Shown: piece by piece, positions 6,403 through 16,012 of the stretch
Layout of the letters: the number at the start of each line of letters is the position of its first letter
How positions within the stretch are numbered: the first letter of the stretch is position 1
DNA from: Bacteroidota bacterium
Lineage (GTDB): Bacteria > Bacteroidota > Bacteroidia > B-17B0 > Aurantibacillaceae
Direction: 5' to 3'
Length of the DNA stretch: 52,306 bases
Assembly: GCA_017303905.1 (NCBI GenBank)
Contig: JAFLBH010000003.1
Location: forward strand, 554,626 to 606,931
Notes under the pieces: model-generated
What the model saw: only the letters and a program-made list of their open reading frames with translations
What the model was told of the DNA's origin: nothing
Database searches by the model: none
Translations under genes and position numbers: made by a program

Positions 6403-6480
6403 ATGTCCAAATAATTCGAATAAATGAACATATAACTTTTTAATTCGATAAAATGGACATATATTTGCAATATGTCCATT
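6403..6480 (+). promoter_or_regulatory. Promoter and inverted-repeat operator of the Fic gene
   Basis: A perfect 10-bp inverted repeat AATGGACATA (6452-6461) / TATGTCCATT (6471-6480) flanks and partly overlaps the -7 element TATATTTG (6460-6467). Related half-sites ATGTCCA (6403-6409) and TGAACAT (6424-6430) lie upstream. A repressor on the 10-bp repeat would cover the polymerase site. The Fic protein's own C-terminal winged helix is a candidate regulator (inference). Confidence 0.7.
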
Positions 6481-6492
6481 TATTATTAAAAT

Positions 6493-7614
6493 ATGAACAA
6501 ATCTAAAAAGATAGCTTTTGACAGAAACACCCCATATAATGATCTGCCATTATTACCACCCAATGAGAACATCATTGATAAAGAAATATTAATTAAATGG
6601 GGCTTGGCTTCACGTGCACTGGCAGAACTGAATAAAAATATTATGCGGATTCCGAATCCATTGATGTTGGTTAACACGATCTCTTTACAGGAAGCGCAAA
6701 GTTCCACTGCTATTGAAAACATTTTTACAACGGAAGACGAACTATACAAAGCCATTTCAGATACCGTAAAAGAAGTACACGCAAATCCGGCTACAAAAGA
6801 AGTTTTACGATATCGGGAAGCTTTATGGAGTGGACATCAAGCATTAACAAAAAAGAAAGTGTTTGATAAATCAATTGCAATAAAGGTCTTCCAACAAGTT
6901 AAAAACTCCAAGCAAGGTATAAGAACTCCTCAATCACAAGTAGTTATTAAAAGAGGACAAAGCGAATTTAAAGCCGGAGAAATTATTTACACACCACCAA
7001 GAGGAGAAGGTATCGTTGAAAAAAAAATAGAAAATCTGTTTAAATTTTTGAATGAAGAAAATGATTTTGATCCCTTATTAAAAATGACAATTGCACATTA
7101 TCAATTCGAAGCAATTCACCCATTTATTGATGGAAACGGAAGAGCGGGACGTATATTAAACTTACTTTATCTGGTTCATCAAAAATTATTATCGCATCCT
7201 GTATTATACCTAAGTAAGTACATCATTAATCATAAAGACGATTACTACCACCATTTGGCGGGAGTAACTCAGCGTGGAGCATGGAAGCCATGGATACTGT
7301 TTATGCTAAAAGCAGTTGAAGGAACAGCAGTTATTACCAATCAAAAAATTGATGAGATCCTTCTTCAAATGGATTCAACTTATAAATATGCCAATTCAAA
7401 ATTGAAATGGTATTCGTTAGAATTGAATCAGGCGCTTTTCTCACAACCCTACGTAAAACAAAAATTAATAGGCGAAATTACAGGTGCGCGAAGCAGAACA
7501 ACGCTTACAAAATACATGTCACAACTGACAGAGCTTGGAATACTTTCTGCACATGAAGACGGAAGAGAGGTGTTTTATATTAACAATGATTTGATTCGGA
7601 TATTAGAGTCATAG
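6493..7614 (+). CDS. Fic family protein (AMP-transferase) with N-terminal inhibitory helix and C-terminal winged helix
   Basis: 373 residues. The Fic core carries HPFIDGNGRAGR (209-220), a complete catalytic motif with the His base and the DGNGR anion hole. The class II inhibitory motif [S/T]xxxE[G/N] is present as STAIEN (71-76), so activity is expected to be self-restrained by E75. The last 80 residues (KQKLIGEITGARSRTTLTKY ... EDGREVFYIN) look like a winged helix-turn-helix. Fic enzymes transfer AMP from ATP to Tyr, Ser or Thr of target proteins; the target here is unknown. The start lies 13 nt after an inverted-repeat operator, suggesting autoregulation. The gene sits alone between a tRNA-Leu and a tRNA-end-like remnant, consistent with acquisition. 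Confidence 0.92.
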   Translation: MNKSKKIAFDRNTPYNDLPLLPPNENIIDKEILIKWGLASRALAELNKNIMRIPNPLMLVNTISLQEAQSSTAIENIFTTEDELYKAISDTVKEVHANPATKEVLRYREALWSGHQALTKKKVFDKSIAIKVFQQVKNSKQGIRTPQSQVVIKRGQSEFKAGEIIYTPPRGEGIVEKKIENLFKFLNEENDFDPLLKMTIAHYQFEAIHPFIDGNGRAGRILNLLYLVHQKLLSHPVLYLSKYIINHKDDYYHHLAGVTQRGAWKPWILFMLKAVEGTAVITNQKIDEILLQMDSTYKYANSKLKWYSLELNQALFSQPYVKQKLIGEITGARSRTTLTKYMSQLTELGILSAHEDGREVFYINNDLIRILES

Positions 7615-7640
7615 TTCCGAGGTGTCCTTAAAAAAGAAAA

Positions 7641-7668
7641 CTCCAAAAAAAGTTACCTTTTTTTGGAG
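7641..7668 (-). terminator. Terminator of the tRNA-Gly/tRNA-Leu unit
   Basis: Hairpin CTCCAAAAAAAG / CTTTTTTTGGAG with a short GTAA-type loop, beginning 6 nt beyond the tRNA-Leu 3' end. It may also stop transcripts of the convergent Fic gene (stop at 7614). Confidence 0.7.
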
Positions 7669-7674
7669 TTCGTG

Positions 7675-7759
7675 TACCTCCGGCGGGACTTGAACCCGCA
7701 CGACTGTTGAGGTCACAGGATTTTAAGTCCTGCGTGTCTACCAATTCCACCACAGAGGC
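7675..7759 (-). tRNA. tRNA-Leu (UAA anticodon)
   Basis: 85 nt folding with acceptor GCCTCTG/CGGAGGT and discriminator A. The D arm contains GGAATTGGTAGACACG. The anticodon stem CAGGA/TCCTG encloses loop CTTAAAA (anticodon TAA). A long variable arm typical of leucine tRNAs and a T arm with GGGTTCAAGTCCC follow. No CCA is encoded. It lies 38 nt downstream of tRNA-Gly. Confidence 0.95.
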
Positions 7760-7770
7760 ATCCTGGTGTT

Positions 7771-7795
7771 AAAAAAGCCCTTTTGGGGGCTTTTT
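7771..7795 (-). terminator. Hairpin between the two tRNA genes
   Basis: AAAAAGCCC / GGGCTTTTT with a short loop and a U-run on the minus-strand RNA. It has the form of an intrinsic terminator, yet no promoter is visible in the 38 nt before tRNA-Leu. It could instead be a processing signal or an attenuator. Confidence 0.55.
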
Positions 7796-7797
7796 CG

Positions 7798-7870
7798 AGC
7801 GGAAAACGGGTCTCGAACCCGCGACCTTAACCTTGGCAAGGTTACGCTCTACCAACTGAGCTATTTCCGC
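7798..7870 (-). tRNA. tRNA-Gly (GCC anticodon)
   Basis: 73 nt with acceptor GCGGAAA/TTTCCGC and discriminator U as usual for glycine. The D arm contains TAGCTCAGTTGGTAGAGC. Anticodon loop TTGCCAA gives GCC, and the T arm has CGGGTTCGAGACCCG. No CCA is encoded. First gene of a two-tRNA unit. Confidence 0.96.
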
Positions 7871-7941
7871 TTAATTTTCACTCTTATCATAAAAGTGACT
7901 ATTTCAAATCCTCTTAATGAGGTCCCATCGTTTTGGGGCAG

Positions 7942-7973
7942 CAAATGTAATGGTTTTTTTAAAAATCCTCAAA
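7942..7973 (-). promoter_or_regulatory. Promoter of the tRNA-Gly/tRNA-Leu unit
   Basis: On the minus strand TTTG (7970-7973), a 20-nt spacer and TACATTTG (7942-7949), about 72 nt before tRNA-Gly. The rest of 7871-8100 shows no gene. Confidence 0.62.
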
Positions 7974-8104
7974 ATTTTGGGGTGTTTTTTTGATTTTTAA
8001 GGCAATTTACTGATTAGTTTGAGGTTACTTCATTACTTAATATGCGAACTTGAAACAAAGAAGGGTTTCTAAATAAAAGAAGCCTCGAATCAGCGCTCTT
8101 CTCC

Positions 8105-8355
8105 ACTAAATCCTGAATCCTTAATAGATGTCTCAACCGCACCCACCTTCATAATTATTGCGGAGGATAAACTCGACATAACAACAATCCAATATTTAAG
8201 ATTTGTATTTATTCTTCCCCCTCTCTATTCATAGAGAGGGCCGGGGTGAGTTCAATTAAAGATTTCTCGCTTGAGCTCGAAATGACAATTCGCTCAAAAA
8301 TCATCACTCATAAATATGAACTTATGTTGATTGCTTCGTTCCTCGCAATGACGTA
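8105..8355. repeat. Mosaic of dispersed repeats downstream of mutS
   Basis: In order: an actaaatcct-type low-complexity tail (about 8106), a D-variant palindrome (8128-8181) and an uninterrupted A palindrome with perfect arms CCCTCTCTAT/ATAGAGAGGG (8214-8254). Then come a short tctcgcttgagctcgaaatg element (about 8265-8285) and a partial E element (about 8331-8355). It fills the gap between the tRNA promoter and the mutS stop; no gene is seen. Confidence 0.78.
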
Positions 8356-8378
8356 TTATAAACATCAAACATTAATCA

Positions 8379-11024
8379 TCATCCCCCAACTAACTTCTTT
8401 ATCTCATTTAACTTCAACAGGGCCTCTACAGGTGTCAAGGTATTAATATCCGTTTTTAAAATGTCTGCTTTTATTTGCTCCAAAACAGGATCATCTAACT
8501 TGAAAAAGCTCAATTGCATTTCATCATCCGGTATTACTTTCTTTCGTCCGTTACTTTTCACCTGTATATCTTCCGTCTCTCCATCCAATGGCACTAATTC
8601 CATTTCGTGCTCTTTCTCTAATTGTTTTAGTACTTGATTGGCTCTCTCAATAACTACTTTTGGCATTCCTGCCATACGCGCTACATGTATACCAAAACTA
8701 TGCTCGCTTCCCCCTTCTGCCAACTTACGAAGGAAAATAATTTTATTGTTGATTTCCTTCACGCTCACATTAAAGTTCTTGATGCGCGGGAAATAATTTG
8801 TCATTTCATTCAATTCATGATAATGCGTAGCAAATAATGTTTTGGCTCTGTTCGCCGGTTGATTGTGTAAGTATTCAGCAATTGCCCATGCGATGGAAAT
8901 TCCGTCATACGTTGATGTTCCTCTTCCAATCTCATCTAACAACACTAAACTTCGCGCCGTAATATTATTTAAGATGCTGGCCGTTTCATTCATCTCTACC
9001 ATGAAGGTGGATTCGCCGGATGAAATATTATCGGTAGCTCCAACACGTGTAAAAATTTTATCGATGATTCCTAACTCAGCAGCTTCAGCCGGAACAAAAG
9101 CGCCAATTTGCGCTAATAAAACAATGAGTGCCGTTTGTCGTAACAAGGCTGATTTACCACTCATATTCGGACCGGTAATCATCATCACTTGCTGCTCTTC
9201 ATTATCCAGATAAACCGAATTGCTAACATATTCTTTGTCAACCGGCAATTGTTTTTCAATGACAGGATGGCGCCCTTCCGTAATTTTAATGGCATAACCC
9301 TCGTTAACTTGCGGCATCACATAATTATTTTCAATCGCTAAAGCTGCAAATGAACTTAATACATCTAATCTAGCTACGAGTCCGGCGTTTAATTGAATAG
9401 GCACAATGTAATCGGATACATCACGAATCACCGCTTCAAATAATTGTTGCTCTAAGGCTGTAATTTTTTCTTCGGCGCCTAAAATTTTCTCCTCGTAATT
9501 TTTTAACTCAGGAGTAATGTAACGCTCCGCATTGGTTAAAGTTTGTTTGCGTATCCATTCTTGCGGCACTTTATCTTTATGCGCATTGGTTACTTCCAAA
9601 TAATAACCAAACACGTTGTTGTAAGAAATTTTTAAACTCGGAATTCCGGTGTTGGCGCTTTCTCTTTGCTGTATTTGTATTAAATAATCTTTTCCTGAAT
9701 AAGCAATACTTCTTAACTCATCAAGTTCTGCGTTTACACCGGCTTTAATCACATCGCCCTTTAAGATGTTTACCGGCGCTTCTTCGTTTATTTCTCTTTC
9801 TAACTTATCCTTTATTAAAGCGCAGGCGTTTAATTGATCGGCGATTTTTTTAAGGGATGCAGGTTCCACCACACTCATCTCTAGTTTTAATTGCTCAATG
9901 ATGTTGAGTGATCGCTTTAACTGAACTAACTCACGCGGATTAACACGTGTTGCTGCTACTTTAGAAATCAATCGCTCTAAATCGCCTACTTCCTTTAATA
10001 ATAAATTGATTTTTAATCGCAGTTCATTATGTTGCACAAAATAATTCACGGCTTCATGTCGCTCATTTATTTGCTCAACAGATTTAAGTGGCAATGCTAG
10101 CCATCGCTTTAATAAACGAGACCCCATTGGGGTTACTGTTTTATCAATCACGTCAATTAAACTTTTTCCGTTCTCGTTATTGGAAGCAAATAATTCGAGG
10201 TTGCGAATGGTGAATTTATCCAACCACACATATTGCTCCTCATCAAGACGACTAACTTTAGTAATGTGCTTTAATTTGTCGTGTTTGGTTTCGTTTAAGT
10301 AATGAAGTAAAGCTCCACAACTCACAATTGCCAGACTGTAATCTTCAATTCCAAATCCTTTTAAAGATGTTGTTTCAAACTGCTTAATTAAACTTTCATA
10401 ACCGTAATCGTATGTAAAAGCCCAATCATCTAATCCGAAAATATAAAAGCGGTCGCCGATTAATTCTTGTAAATCGTTTCTCTTATTTTTCTCAAATAAA
10501 ATCTCATTAGGCTTAAAGTTCTGAATCAATCTTTCTACATAGGTCGTGCTGCCTTGTCCGACTAAAAATTCACCGGTACTGATATCCAAGAATGAAACCC
10601 CGGCTTTGTCTTTGTCTAAATGTATACTGGCTAAGAAATTATTTTTTTGATGATCTAAAACTTTATCATTGAAGCTCACACCGGGCGTAACTAATTCGGT
10701 GATGCCACGCTTCACAATGGTTTTCGTCATTTTTGGATCTTCGAGTTGATCACAAATAGCTACGCGATAACCTGCTCTTACTAACTTGGGCAAATAAGAA
10801 TCGAGGGAGTGATGCGGAAATCCGGCCAACTCAATATGCGATGCCGAACCGTTTGCCCGCTTTGTTAATACTATACCTAAAACCTTTGCGGTTTTAACGG
10901 CATCATCTCCAAATGTTTCATAAAAATCGCCCACTCTAAATAACAATATGGCATCCGGGTATTTCACCTTGATGCTGTTATATTGTTTCATGAGGGGGGT
11001 TTCTTTGTCGCCTGCTTTTGCCAT
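8379..11024 (-). CDS. mutS: DNA mismatch repair protein MutS
   Basis: 881 residues, normal for MutS. The mismatch-binding FYE motif is at 34-36 ([11 protein letters not shown]), followed by the connector and lever domains (about 130-560). The ATPase domain has Walker [14 protein letters not shown] near 615-625 and Walker [21 protein letters not shown] with the signature and dimer-contact residues. FATHYHEL follows. A C-terminal tail with a possible beta-clamp-type motif (QLSFF, about 835) precedes the dimerisation segment. It recognises mismatches and small loops and recruits MutL. It is the sole gene on its transcript as far as seen; repeats follow its stop. Confidence 0.97.
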   Translation of the reverse strand: MAKAGDKETPLMKQYNSIKVKYPDAILLFRVGDFYETFGDDAVKTAKVLGIVLTKRANGSASHIELAGFPHHSLDSYLPKLVRAGYRVAICDQLEDPKMTKTIVKRGITELVTPGVSFNDKVLDHQKNNFLASIHLDKDKAGVSFLDISTGEFLVGQGSTTYVERLIQNFKPNEILFEKNKRNDLQELIGDRFYIFGLDDWAFTYDYGYESLIKQFETTSLKGFGIEDYSLAIVSCGALLHYLNETKHDKLKHITKVSRLDEEQYVWLDKFTIRNLELFASNNENGKSLIDVIDKTVTPMGSRLLKRWLALPLKSVEQINERHEAVNYFVQHNELRLKINLLLKEVGDLERLISKVAATRVNPRELVQLKRSLNIIEQLKLEMSVVEPASLKKIADQLNACALIKDKLEREINEEAPVNILKGDVIKAGVNAELDELRSIAYSGKDYLIQIQQRESANTGIPSLKISYNNVFGYYLEVTNAHKDKVPQEWIRKQTLTNAERYITPELKNYEEKILGAEEKITALEQQLFEAVIRDVSDYIVPIQLNAGLVARLDVLSSFAALAIENNYVMPQVNEGYAIKITEGRHPVIEKQLPVDKEYVSNSVYLDNEEQQVMMITGPNMSGKSALLRQTALIVLLAQIGAFVPAEAAELGIIDKIFTRVGATDNISSGESTFMVEMNETASILNNITARSLVLLDEIGRGTSTYDGISIAWAIAEYLHNQPANRAKTLFATHYHELNEMTNYFPRIKNFNVSVKEINNKIIFLRKLAEGGSEHSFGIHVARMAGMPKVVIERANQVLKQLEKEHEMELVPLDGETEDIQVKSNGRKKVIPDDEMQLSFFKLDDPVLEQIKADILKTDINTLTPVEALLKLNEIKKLVGG

Positions 11025-11104
11025 AATAAGGATAGCTAAGTTACGACAAGGTTATTGGAAGGCGGAATTAAATTTTTAACACAATACATGATTTTGTTTA
11101 AAAC

Positions 11105-11135
11105 AAAAAGCCCCTCTCGAATGAGAAGGGCTTTT
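11105..11135 (-). terminator. Terminator of the large type B T9SS gene
   Basis: Minus-strand hairpin AAAAGCCCTTCTC / GAGAGGGGCTTTTT with a T-rich tail, about 20 nt past the stop of the 11156-14923 gene and before mutS. Confidence 0.82.
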
Positions 11136-11155
11136 ATTATTTAAGAGTGTTATGT

Positions 11156-14100
11156 TTAACGGTATACGCTAATAGATCCTTTATCTTCGTAATCCTTACC
11201 ATCGGCGCCTTTCGCCTTCAGGATGTAGAAGTAAGTACCTACAGGAACTTCTTTACCGCCGAAGTTTTTACCATCCCATGATACGTTTCCGCTTTCAGAT
11301 TTTACATCATACATTTTAACACCCCAACGATCGAATACCGTAAAAGTAATCTCAGATAAATTGGTTGTTAATAATGTGAAGCTATCATTAACACCGTCAC
11401 CGTTCGGAGTAAACACGTTTGGTACAGTTAATTCTGATGGTAAATCAACTACTACAAGAGCTGTTGCAGTACCAACACAAGATACAGTCCCAACATTTTG
11501 TGCCATTACCAACAACACTGTGTAAGTTCCTGCGGTTTGGTATTGATTTGAACCACCAGGATAAGGAGTTGCAGAACCTGTGTAAGTGTTTGCTAAACTT
11601 GTTGTGCTTACTGTAATACCGTTACCGTAGTTCCAGGTAGTAGTCATAGTTCCTGAACTACTTGTAAATGGAGTTGTATTAGAGAAACCAACATTTAACG
11701 GAGCATAACCTGAAGCAGGGTTTGGTGTCATACTTACATCCAATGAACCTGAAGTAACAAGTATAGAGTTAGTCGTAGAACACCCGTTTACTGTATTTGT
11801 AATAACAACTTCATATACACCCGGAGCGTTTACAGTTGTACTGTAACCGTTTGGTGATCCCATACCTGCATTTTCAGGAGGAGTCCATGAATATGTATAC
11901 GTATTAGATGTAGTAGTGGTGCCGGCCGTTACAATCGTTGTGGTTTGTCCGCAAGGTATTTGTACAGGCGCTAAAGCTACAGTTGAAGGGAATGTTACGT
12001 TCAACGGAACCACACATGTTGTTACTGAAGAACATCCGTTTAAGCTATTGGTGTAATCCATAGTATAAGTACCAGGTGCACAGAAGGTAGAACCCGGAAT
12101 GTTATTTGTAAACGTAGGAGCCGGTGAAGTAAATGTAAATGTAATTGGGATAGTAGACGTTCCGGTTGCTAACTGAGGTGATAGCTGAACACAAGAGTTG
12201 GCACAAGTTATCGCACTCGGTGTAAACACCGCGTTATAGCGTGGCACAAATATATCCTTATAGAACTGTACCCTTTGTCGACCCACACAACCATTCGCAG
12301 GATTAGTTGCTAATACTGTGTAATTGGTAGGTGAAGTACTTGAAGTAATGTTCGATAAGTTAACAACCACCTGGTTAGTGAATGTTGTTAAGTTTGGCGG
12401 AACAGTCCAGCTATAGTTATTAGCTGCCAGTTGAGGGTTTGATATAGCCGTTGCGAGCAATGTATTGTTTGTACAAGTTAAGGTGTAACTGTTACTTGGC
12501 AAATTAGTAATAGCAGTTGGGAAGATACGTGCCGTATCTATCATAACGTTTACGGTTTGTGTAACTGTACAGCCTAAACCATCCTTAAATCCTGCAACAT
12601 AAGTACCGGGAACACACACTGAATAGCCACCATTCACAGGAGTGGTTGTTACACTGGTAGTAACATTTGTCCAAGAATAAGAAATTGGTGCTATTGTAGA
12701 GCTTGAAGCAATTGCTAAACTCACACAAGGAACCGAGCATGTAATAGTATAACCTAAGTTAGCTGTTACCGACATGGTTGGAATTGTTGAGTTGGATGTT
12801 ACTGATACGGTTTGAGAATTTGAGCAACCGTTTGCTACGTTAGTAAATACAACCGTATATGTGCCCGGCGCATTAAAGGCTCCAACCAAAGGTGTACTTG
12901 ATAGGCCTCCAACAGGAACTCCCGGAGGTGCAAACCACTGACCTACGATATTTACTGTTGTAGAAGAGGTTGCCGTAAACGTTGCAGGTGCTCCATTACA
13001 AGTTAAGTTGCCTGTTATTGGGTTTACAGAAACGGTAGGTACTGCTGTATTTTGTACAATCGCAATTGTTTGTGTAGTCGGACAAGAACCTGCGCCTAAA
13101 TCGGCTCCAATCACTGTTAATACGTTTGTACCACTTGGTGCACCGCCGGTCCATGTGGAGCCCGTCGCTGTACCGGTTGTTGTACTTACCCAAGTATACG
13201 TCATATTGGTTAAAGTACCCGTATTAATCGCATTTAAAGAAATACTCGGTGGATTACAACCTATTATCGTACCACTTGGTGCGCTAATTGAGAATGATCC
13301 TATCGGAGGGGCTGCCTGGAAATTTACTGTTTGCGTTGCAATACAACCAGCCATGTCTGTTATAGTAACAGTTGTTGTGCCTGCAGGAAATCCCGTATAA
13401 GTTCCTGTTGTTGCCGACTGACCTACAGTGGCTGTTGGCATTGCAGGCGCAAAACTCACCGTATAATTTGGAGTTGCTGATGTGTTGGGTGATCCGCTTC
13501 CCATTATTAATGATAAGCCATTAACCGTACTTGTACACGAAACTTGAGTCTGTGAAGACACCGCTAAGTTTGGAGCAGGTGAAATTACTACACTCACTGT
13601 TCGAACAATTGGTAAACAAGCACCTGGAGGATTCATTGTTAAGGTGTACATTCCGGTTACAGATGTTGTTACTGTTTGTGCAGTTGAACCATTTACCAAT
13701 GGATCCGGACCGGCCCAAAGATAAGGACCAACACCAGGAGGAGCTGTAATCGTAGCCGTGTTACCCGTACCGCAAGTTGGTAATGTAATGTTTGGTGTAC
13801 CGGCAGGGAATGAGGTACCGTTACCGATAATTGCCATTGGAGAGCATTGAGCATCAAAATAAATGTAACCATAATGTCCACCTGCATTACAGTCAAAAGC
13901 TTCAACTTCAATGGTAACGCACTGTCCAATATAAGAGGTTAAATCTAAAGTATTTTGCTTCCAACGATTGTAAGAAACACCCGCGGTAGCGGCTGGTAAA
14001 TAAGTAACCGTGTTTCCTACAGAAGGAGAACTACAAGCCATTGCTCCACCTGGACAACCGGCGGTTTGAGGTGCTGTAGCAGTAAACTGAGGACAACCTA

Positions 14101-14923
14101 AAAGTGTTGTTGTTGCGGGCGCACATCCTAATTGCACTTTAATTGAAAAACCGCCACTGGTACAACAACAGTGAGAACTTTGTAATACTGCTATAAAAGC
14201 AAACTGGAATAATGCATTATTTGGTGTTACATTGATGTTCTTTTTTAAACGATGCGCCGTATAACCACCCGTGTTATTATTCATCTTAATAAACCAATCT
14301 CCAAAACATTGAAAACCATTCAAAGTTGTTGCCGCAGGATAAGAAGTGGTGGTATTACCGTAAACTGAATAAATAGGATAGGATGCGCCAATAACAGGGT
14401 CAATCAAACCAGTTGAACCTCCAGACATCACCCAAACAGCATTCGGGTTGCCGGTCATAGTCTTATATACACAAGACGCATTGGCACCCGTGTTAGAACC
14501 CGAGTTAACTGTCCAACCATTAATTGCGGTAGGTAATGTAACATTAATTGTACCCGGAACAGCTGAAACCAAACCTGCCTCTTCAAAATCTTCATTCACA
14601 CAATTAGCAACTGCAATTGAATTCGGGCTACCACCTTTTGCAGTAGAAGGAGCAATAGGTTCCACTGTTTTTAAATTGTATTTCGCTTTCACGAAGTCAC
14701 GCTTCATGTAATACATCATTACCTTGTACTCATCACCCACATAATCATCCGCCAAAATAGCTGCACTGGCAGCATTCTCATCAAACCCTTTGATTGAGTC
14801 AGCAGAGAAAATGTAATTTGGGGCAACGTTAGGATGCTCGAACTGTGCATTCGCATTAGTTGCGCTTAAAACCAGAGCAACTAACAGAAAGGCTAACTTT
14901 TTAACAATTGATTTTTTCTTCAT
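11156..14923 (-). CDS. Giant secreted surface protein with Ig/PKD-like repeats and T9SS type B (CHU_C) C-terminal domain
   Basis: 1255 residues. A signal peptide (MKKKSIVKKLAFLLVALVLS, cleaved near ANAQ) is followed by a Cys-rich jelly-roll-like N-terminal region (about 100-370). A long run of Ser/Thr/Gly/Pro-rich Ig/SprB-like modules of about 85-100 residues comes next, each with phrases like CS..QTVSV and PGTYTVVFTN (about 380-1080). A PKD module (about 1085-1160) precedes the gliding-motility-associated C-terminal domain (VPNVFTPNGDGVNDSF ... FDRWG ... WDGK ... VPVGTYFYIL), which marks type IX export and surface attachment. The likely role is adhesion or gliding surface coat. No catalytic motif is seen. 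It has its own terminator at 11105. Confidence 0.9.
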   Translation of the reverse strand: MKKKSIVKKLAFLLVALVLSATNANAQFEHPNVAPNYIFSADSIKGFDENAASAAILADDYVGDEYKVMMYYMKRDFVKAKYNLKTVEPIAPSTAKGGSPNSIAVANCVNEDFEEAGLVSAVPGTINVTLPTAINGWTVNSGSNTGANASCVYKTMTGNPNAVWVMSGGSTGLIDPVIGASYPIYSVYGNTTTSYPAATTLNGFQCFGDWFIKMNNNTGGYTAHRLKKNINVTPNNALFQFAFIAVLQSSHCCCTSGGFSIKVQLGCAPATTTLLGCPQFTATAPQTAGCPGGAMACSSPSVGNTVTYLPAATAGVSYNRWKQNTLDLTSYIGQCVTIEVEAFDCNAGGHYGYIYFDAQCSPMAIIGNGTSFPAGTPNITLPTCGTGNTATITAPPGVGPYLWAGPDPLVNGSTAQTVTTSVTGMYTLTMNPPGACLPIVRTVSVVISPAPNLAVSSQTQVSCTSTVNGLSLIMGSGSPNTSATPNYTVSFAPAMPTATVGQSATTGTYTGFPAGTTTVTITDMAGCIATQTVNFQAAPPIGSFSISAPSGTIIGCNPPSISLNAINTGTLTNMTYTWVSTTTGTATGSTWTGGAPSGTNVLTVIGADLGAGSCPTTQTIAIVQNTAVPTVSVNPITGNLTCNGAPATFTATSSTTVNIVGQWFAPPGVPVGGLSSTPLVGAFNAPGTYTVVFTNVANGCSNSQTVSVTSNSTIPTMSVTANLGYTITCSVPCVSLAIASSSTIAPISYSWTNVTTSVTTTPVNGGYSVCVPGTYVAGFKDGLGCTVTQTVNVMIDTARIFPTAITNLPSNSYTLTCTNNTLLATAISNPQLAANNYSWTVPPNLTTFTNQVVVNLSNITSSTSPTNYTVLATNPANGCVGRQRVQFYKDIFVPRYNAVFTPSAITCANSCVQLSPQLATGTSTIPITFTFTSPAPTFTNNIPGSTFCAPGTYTMDYTNSLNGCSSVTTCVVPLNVTFPSTVALAPVQIPCGQTTTIVTAGTTTTSNTYTYSWTPPENAGMGSPNGYSTTVNAPGVYEVVITNTVNGCSTTNSILVTSGSLDVSMTPNPASGYAPLNVGFSNTTPFTSSSGTMTTTWNYGNGITVSTTSLANTYTGSATPYPGGSNQYQTAGTYTVLLVMAQNVGTVSCVGTATALVVVDLPSELTVPNVFTPNGDGVNDSFTLLTTNLSEITFTVFDRWGVKMYDVKSESGNVSWDGKNFGGKEVPVGTYFYILKAKGADGKDYEDKGSISVYR

Positions 14924-15179
14924 TTCCTGTTTGGTTAATTATTAATGAATTCTATTTTGTCAGATTTTAACAAGAAACGTGCCAAAATTAAATTTTTGTT
15001 AAAATGAGGGATAAAAAAACGTAAAATACTGATTTTCTTACATTTAAATATTCGTTAATTTATTGAGCTAAAAATTTACATCTAATTTCATAAGACCTTT
15101 TCATCAAATATTGCTGATAATTGAAGATAGTTGGTTATTAGTAAAAACTATAATAACGTATCGCTTGGATATAATCTTT

Positions 15180-15187
15180 TATCTTTG
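15180..15187 (+). promoter_or_regulatory. -7 promoter element of fabG
   Basis: TATCTTTG, 21 nt before the ATG at 15209. It lies downstream of the in-frame ATG at 15131, which argues against that longer start. Confidence 0.6.
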
Positions 15188-15208
15188 AACTCATCATTCA
15201 AACCAACT

Positions 15209-15955
15209 ATGAAATTACTTCAAAATAAAGTAGCTCTTATTACAGGTGCTACGCGAGGAATCGGTAAAGGCATCGCTCTTGCTTTTGCCCAACAAGGCGC
15301 TAATGTTGCCTTTACTTATGTGAGTTCAGAAGAAAAAGCTCTGGCTCTTGAAAAAGAATTAACCGCATATGGCATTAAAGCGAAAGGTTACAAAAGCGAT
15401 GCCGGTGATTTTAAAGCGGCCGATCAATTAGTAAATGATGTGGTTGCTGAATTTGGAACTGTCGATGTTTTAGTTAACAACGCCGGAATCACCCGCGACA
15501 CTTTGTTAATGCGTATGAGCGAACAACAATGGGATGAAGTAATCAACGCTAATCTTAAATCTGTATTTAATTTAACAAAAGCTGTTCAACGCCCGATGCT
15601 TAAAGCGCGTAGCGGCTCTATCATAAATATGAGTTCGGTGGTGGGTGTAAAAGGAAACGCAGGACAAGCTAACTACGCTGCTTCAAAAGCAGGTATCATC
15701 GGCTTCACAAAGTCTGTTGCGCTTGAATTGGGTTCTCGTAACATTCGTTGCAACGCGATTGCACCCGGATTTATTGAAACTGAAATGACCGGTGCGCTGG
15801 ATGAGAAAGTAGTACAACAATGGCGTGATAGTATCCCTCTTAAACGCGGAGGTTCTGCCGATGATGTGGCTAACCTTACTTTGTTTTTAGCCAGTGATAT
15901 GAGCGGCTACATTACAGGACAGTGCATCAATGTTTGTGGTGGAATGCTTACTTAA
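15209..15955 (+). CDS. fabG: 3-oxoacyl-[acyl-carrier-protein] reductase
   Basis: 248 residues from the ATG at 15209, the normal FabG length; an in-frame ATG at 15131 would add 26 residues upstream of the promoter element and is rejected. Classical SDR features: the NADPH-binding TGATRGIGKGIA near the N-terminus, NNAG (about 88-91), active-site Ser in INMSSVVG, and the YAASKAG Tyr/Lys pair. The PGFIETEMT segment and C-terminal GQCINVCGGM are as in FabG. It reduces beta-ketoacyl-ACP in fatty acid elongation in the cytosol. It stands outside a fab cluster, is followed by a strong terminator, and is probably monocistronic. FabG versus a closely related SDR cannot be fully separated by eye. Confidence 0.9.
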   Translation: MKLLQNKVALITGATRGIGKGIALAFAQQGANVAFTYVSSEEKALALEKELTAYGIKAKGYKSDAGDFKAADQLVNDVVAEFGTVDVLVNNAGITRDTLLMRMSEQQWDEVINANLKSVFNLTKAVQRPMLKARSGSIINMSSVVGVKGNAGQANYAASKAGIIGFTKSVALELGSRNIRCNAIAPGFIETEMTGALDEKVVQQWRDSIPLKRGGSADDVANLTLFLASDMSGYITGQCINVCGGMLT

Positions 15956-15982
15956 TATTTTACTTTTATTATTTAACTTTAA

Positions 15983-16010
15983 TGTCTGCCTGCGGGCAGA
16001 CATTTTTTTT
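15983..16010 (+). terminator. Intrinsic terminator of fabG
   Basis: Perfect 8-bp stem TGTCTGCC / GGCAGACA, loop TGCG, then eight T. It ends only 2 nt before the next start codon (16013). The stem shares GTCTGCC/GGCAGAC with the nested palindromic repeat found at 348, 2616 and elsewhere. Confidence 0.9.
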
Positions 16011-16012
16011 AT

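Noticed and set aside
7766..7993. ORF with SRTRDLNLGKVTLYQLSYF
   Set aside because: It is antisense to tRNA-Gly; this peptide is a classic spurious annotation over that tRNA.
13008..13400. 130-codon ORF on the plus strand inside the giant T9SS gene
   Set aside because: Low-complexity antisense frame of a Val/Thr/Pro-rich repeat protein; no promoter and no independent signal.
15131..15208. N-terminal extension of FabG from ATG 15131
   Set aside because: The extension spans the TATCTTTG promoter element, has no similarity to SDR N-termini, and MKLLQNKVALITG is the normal beginning.
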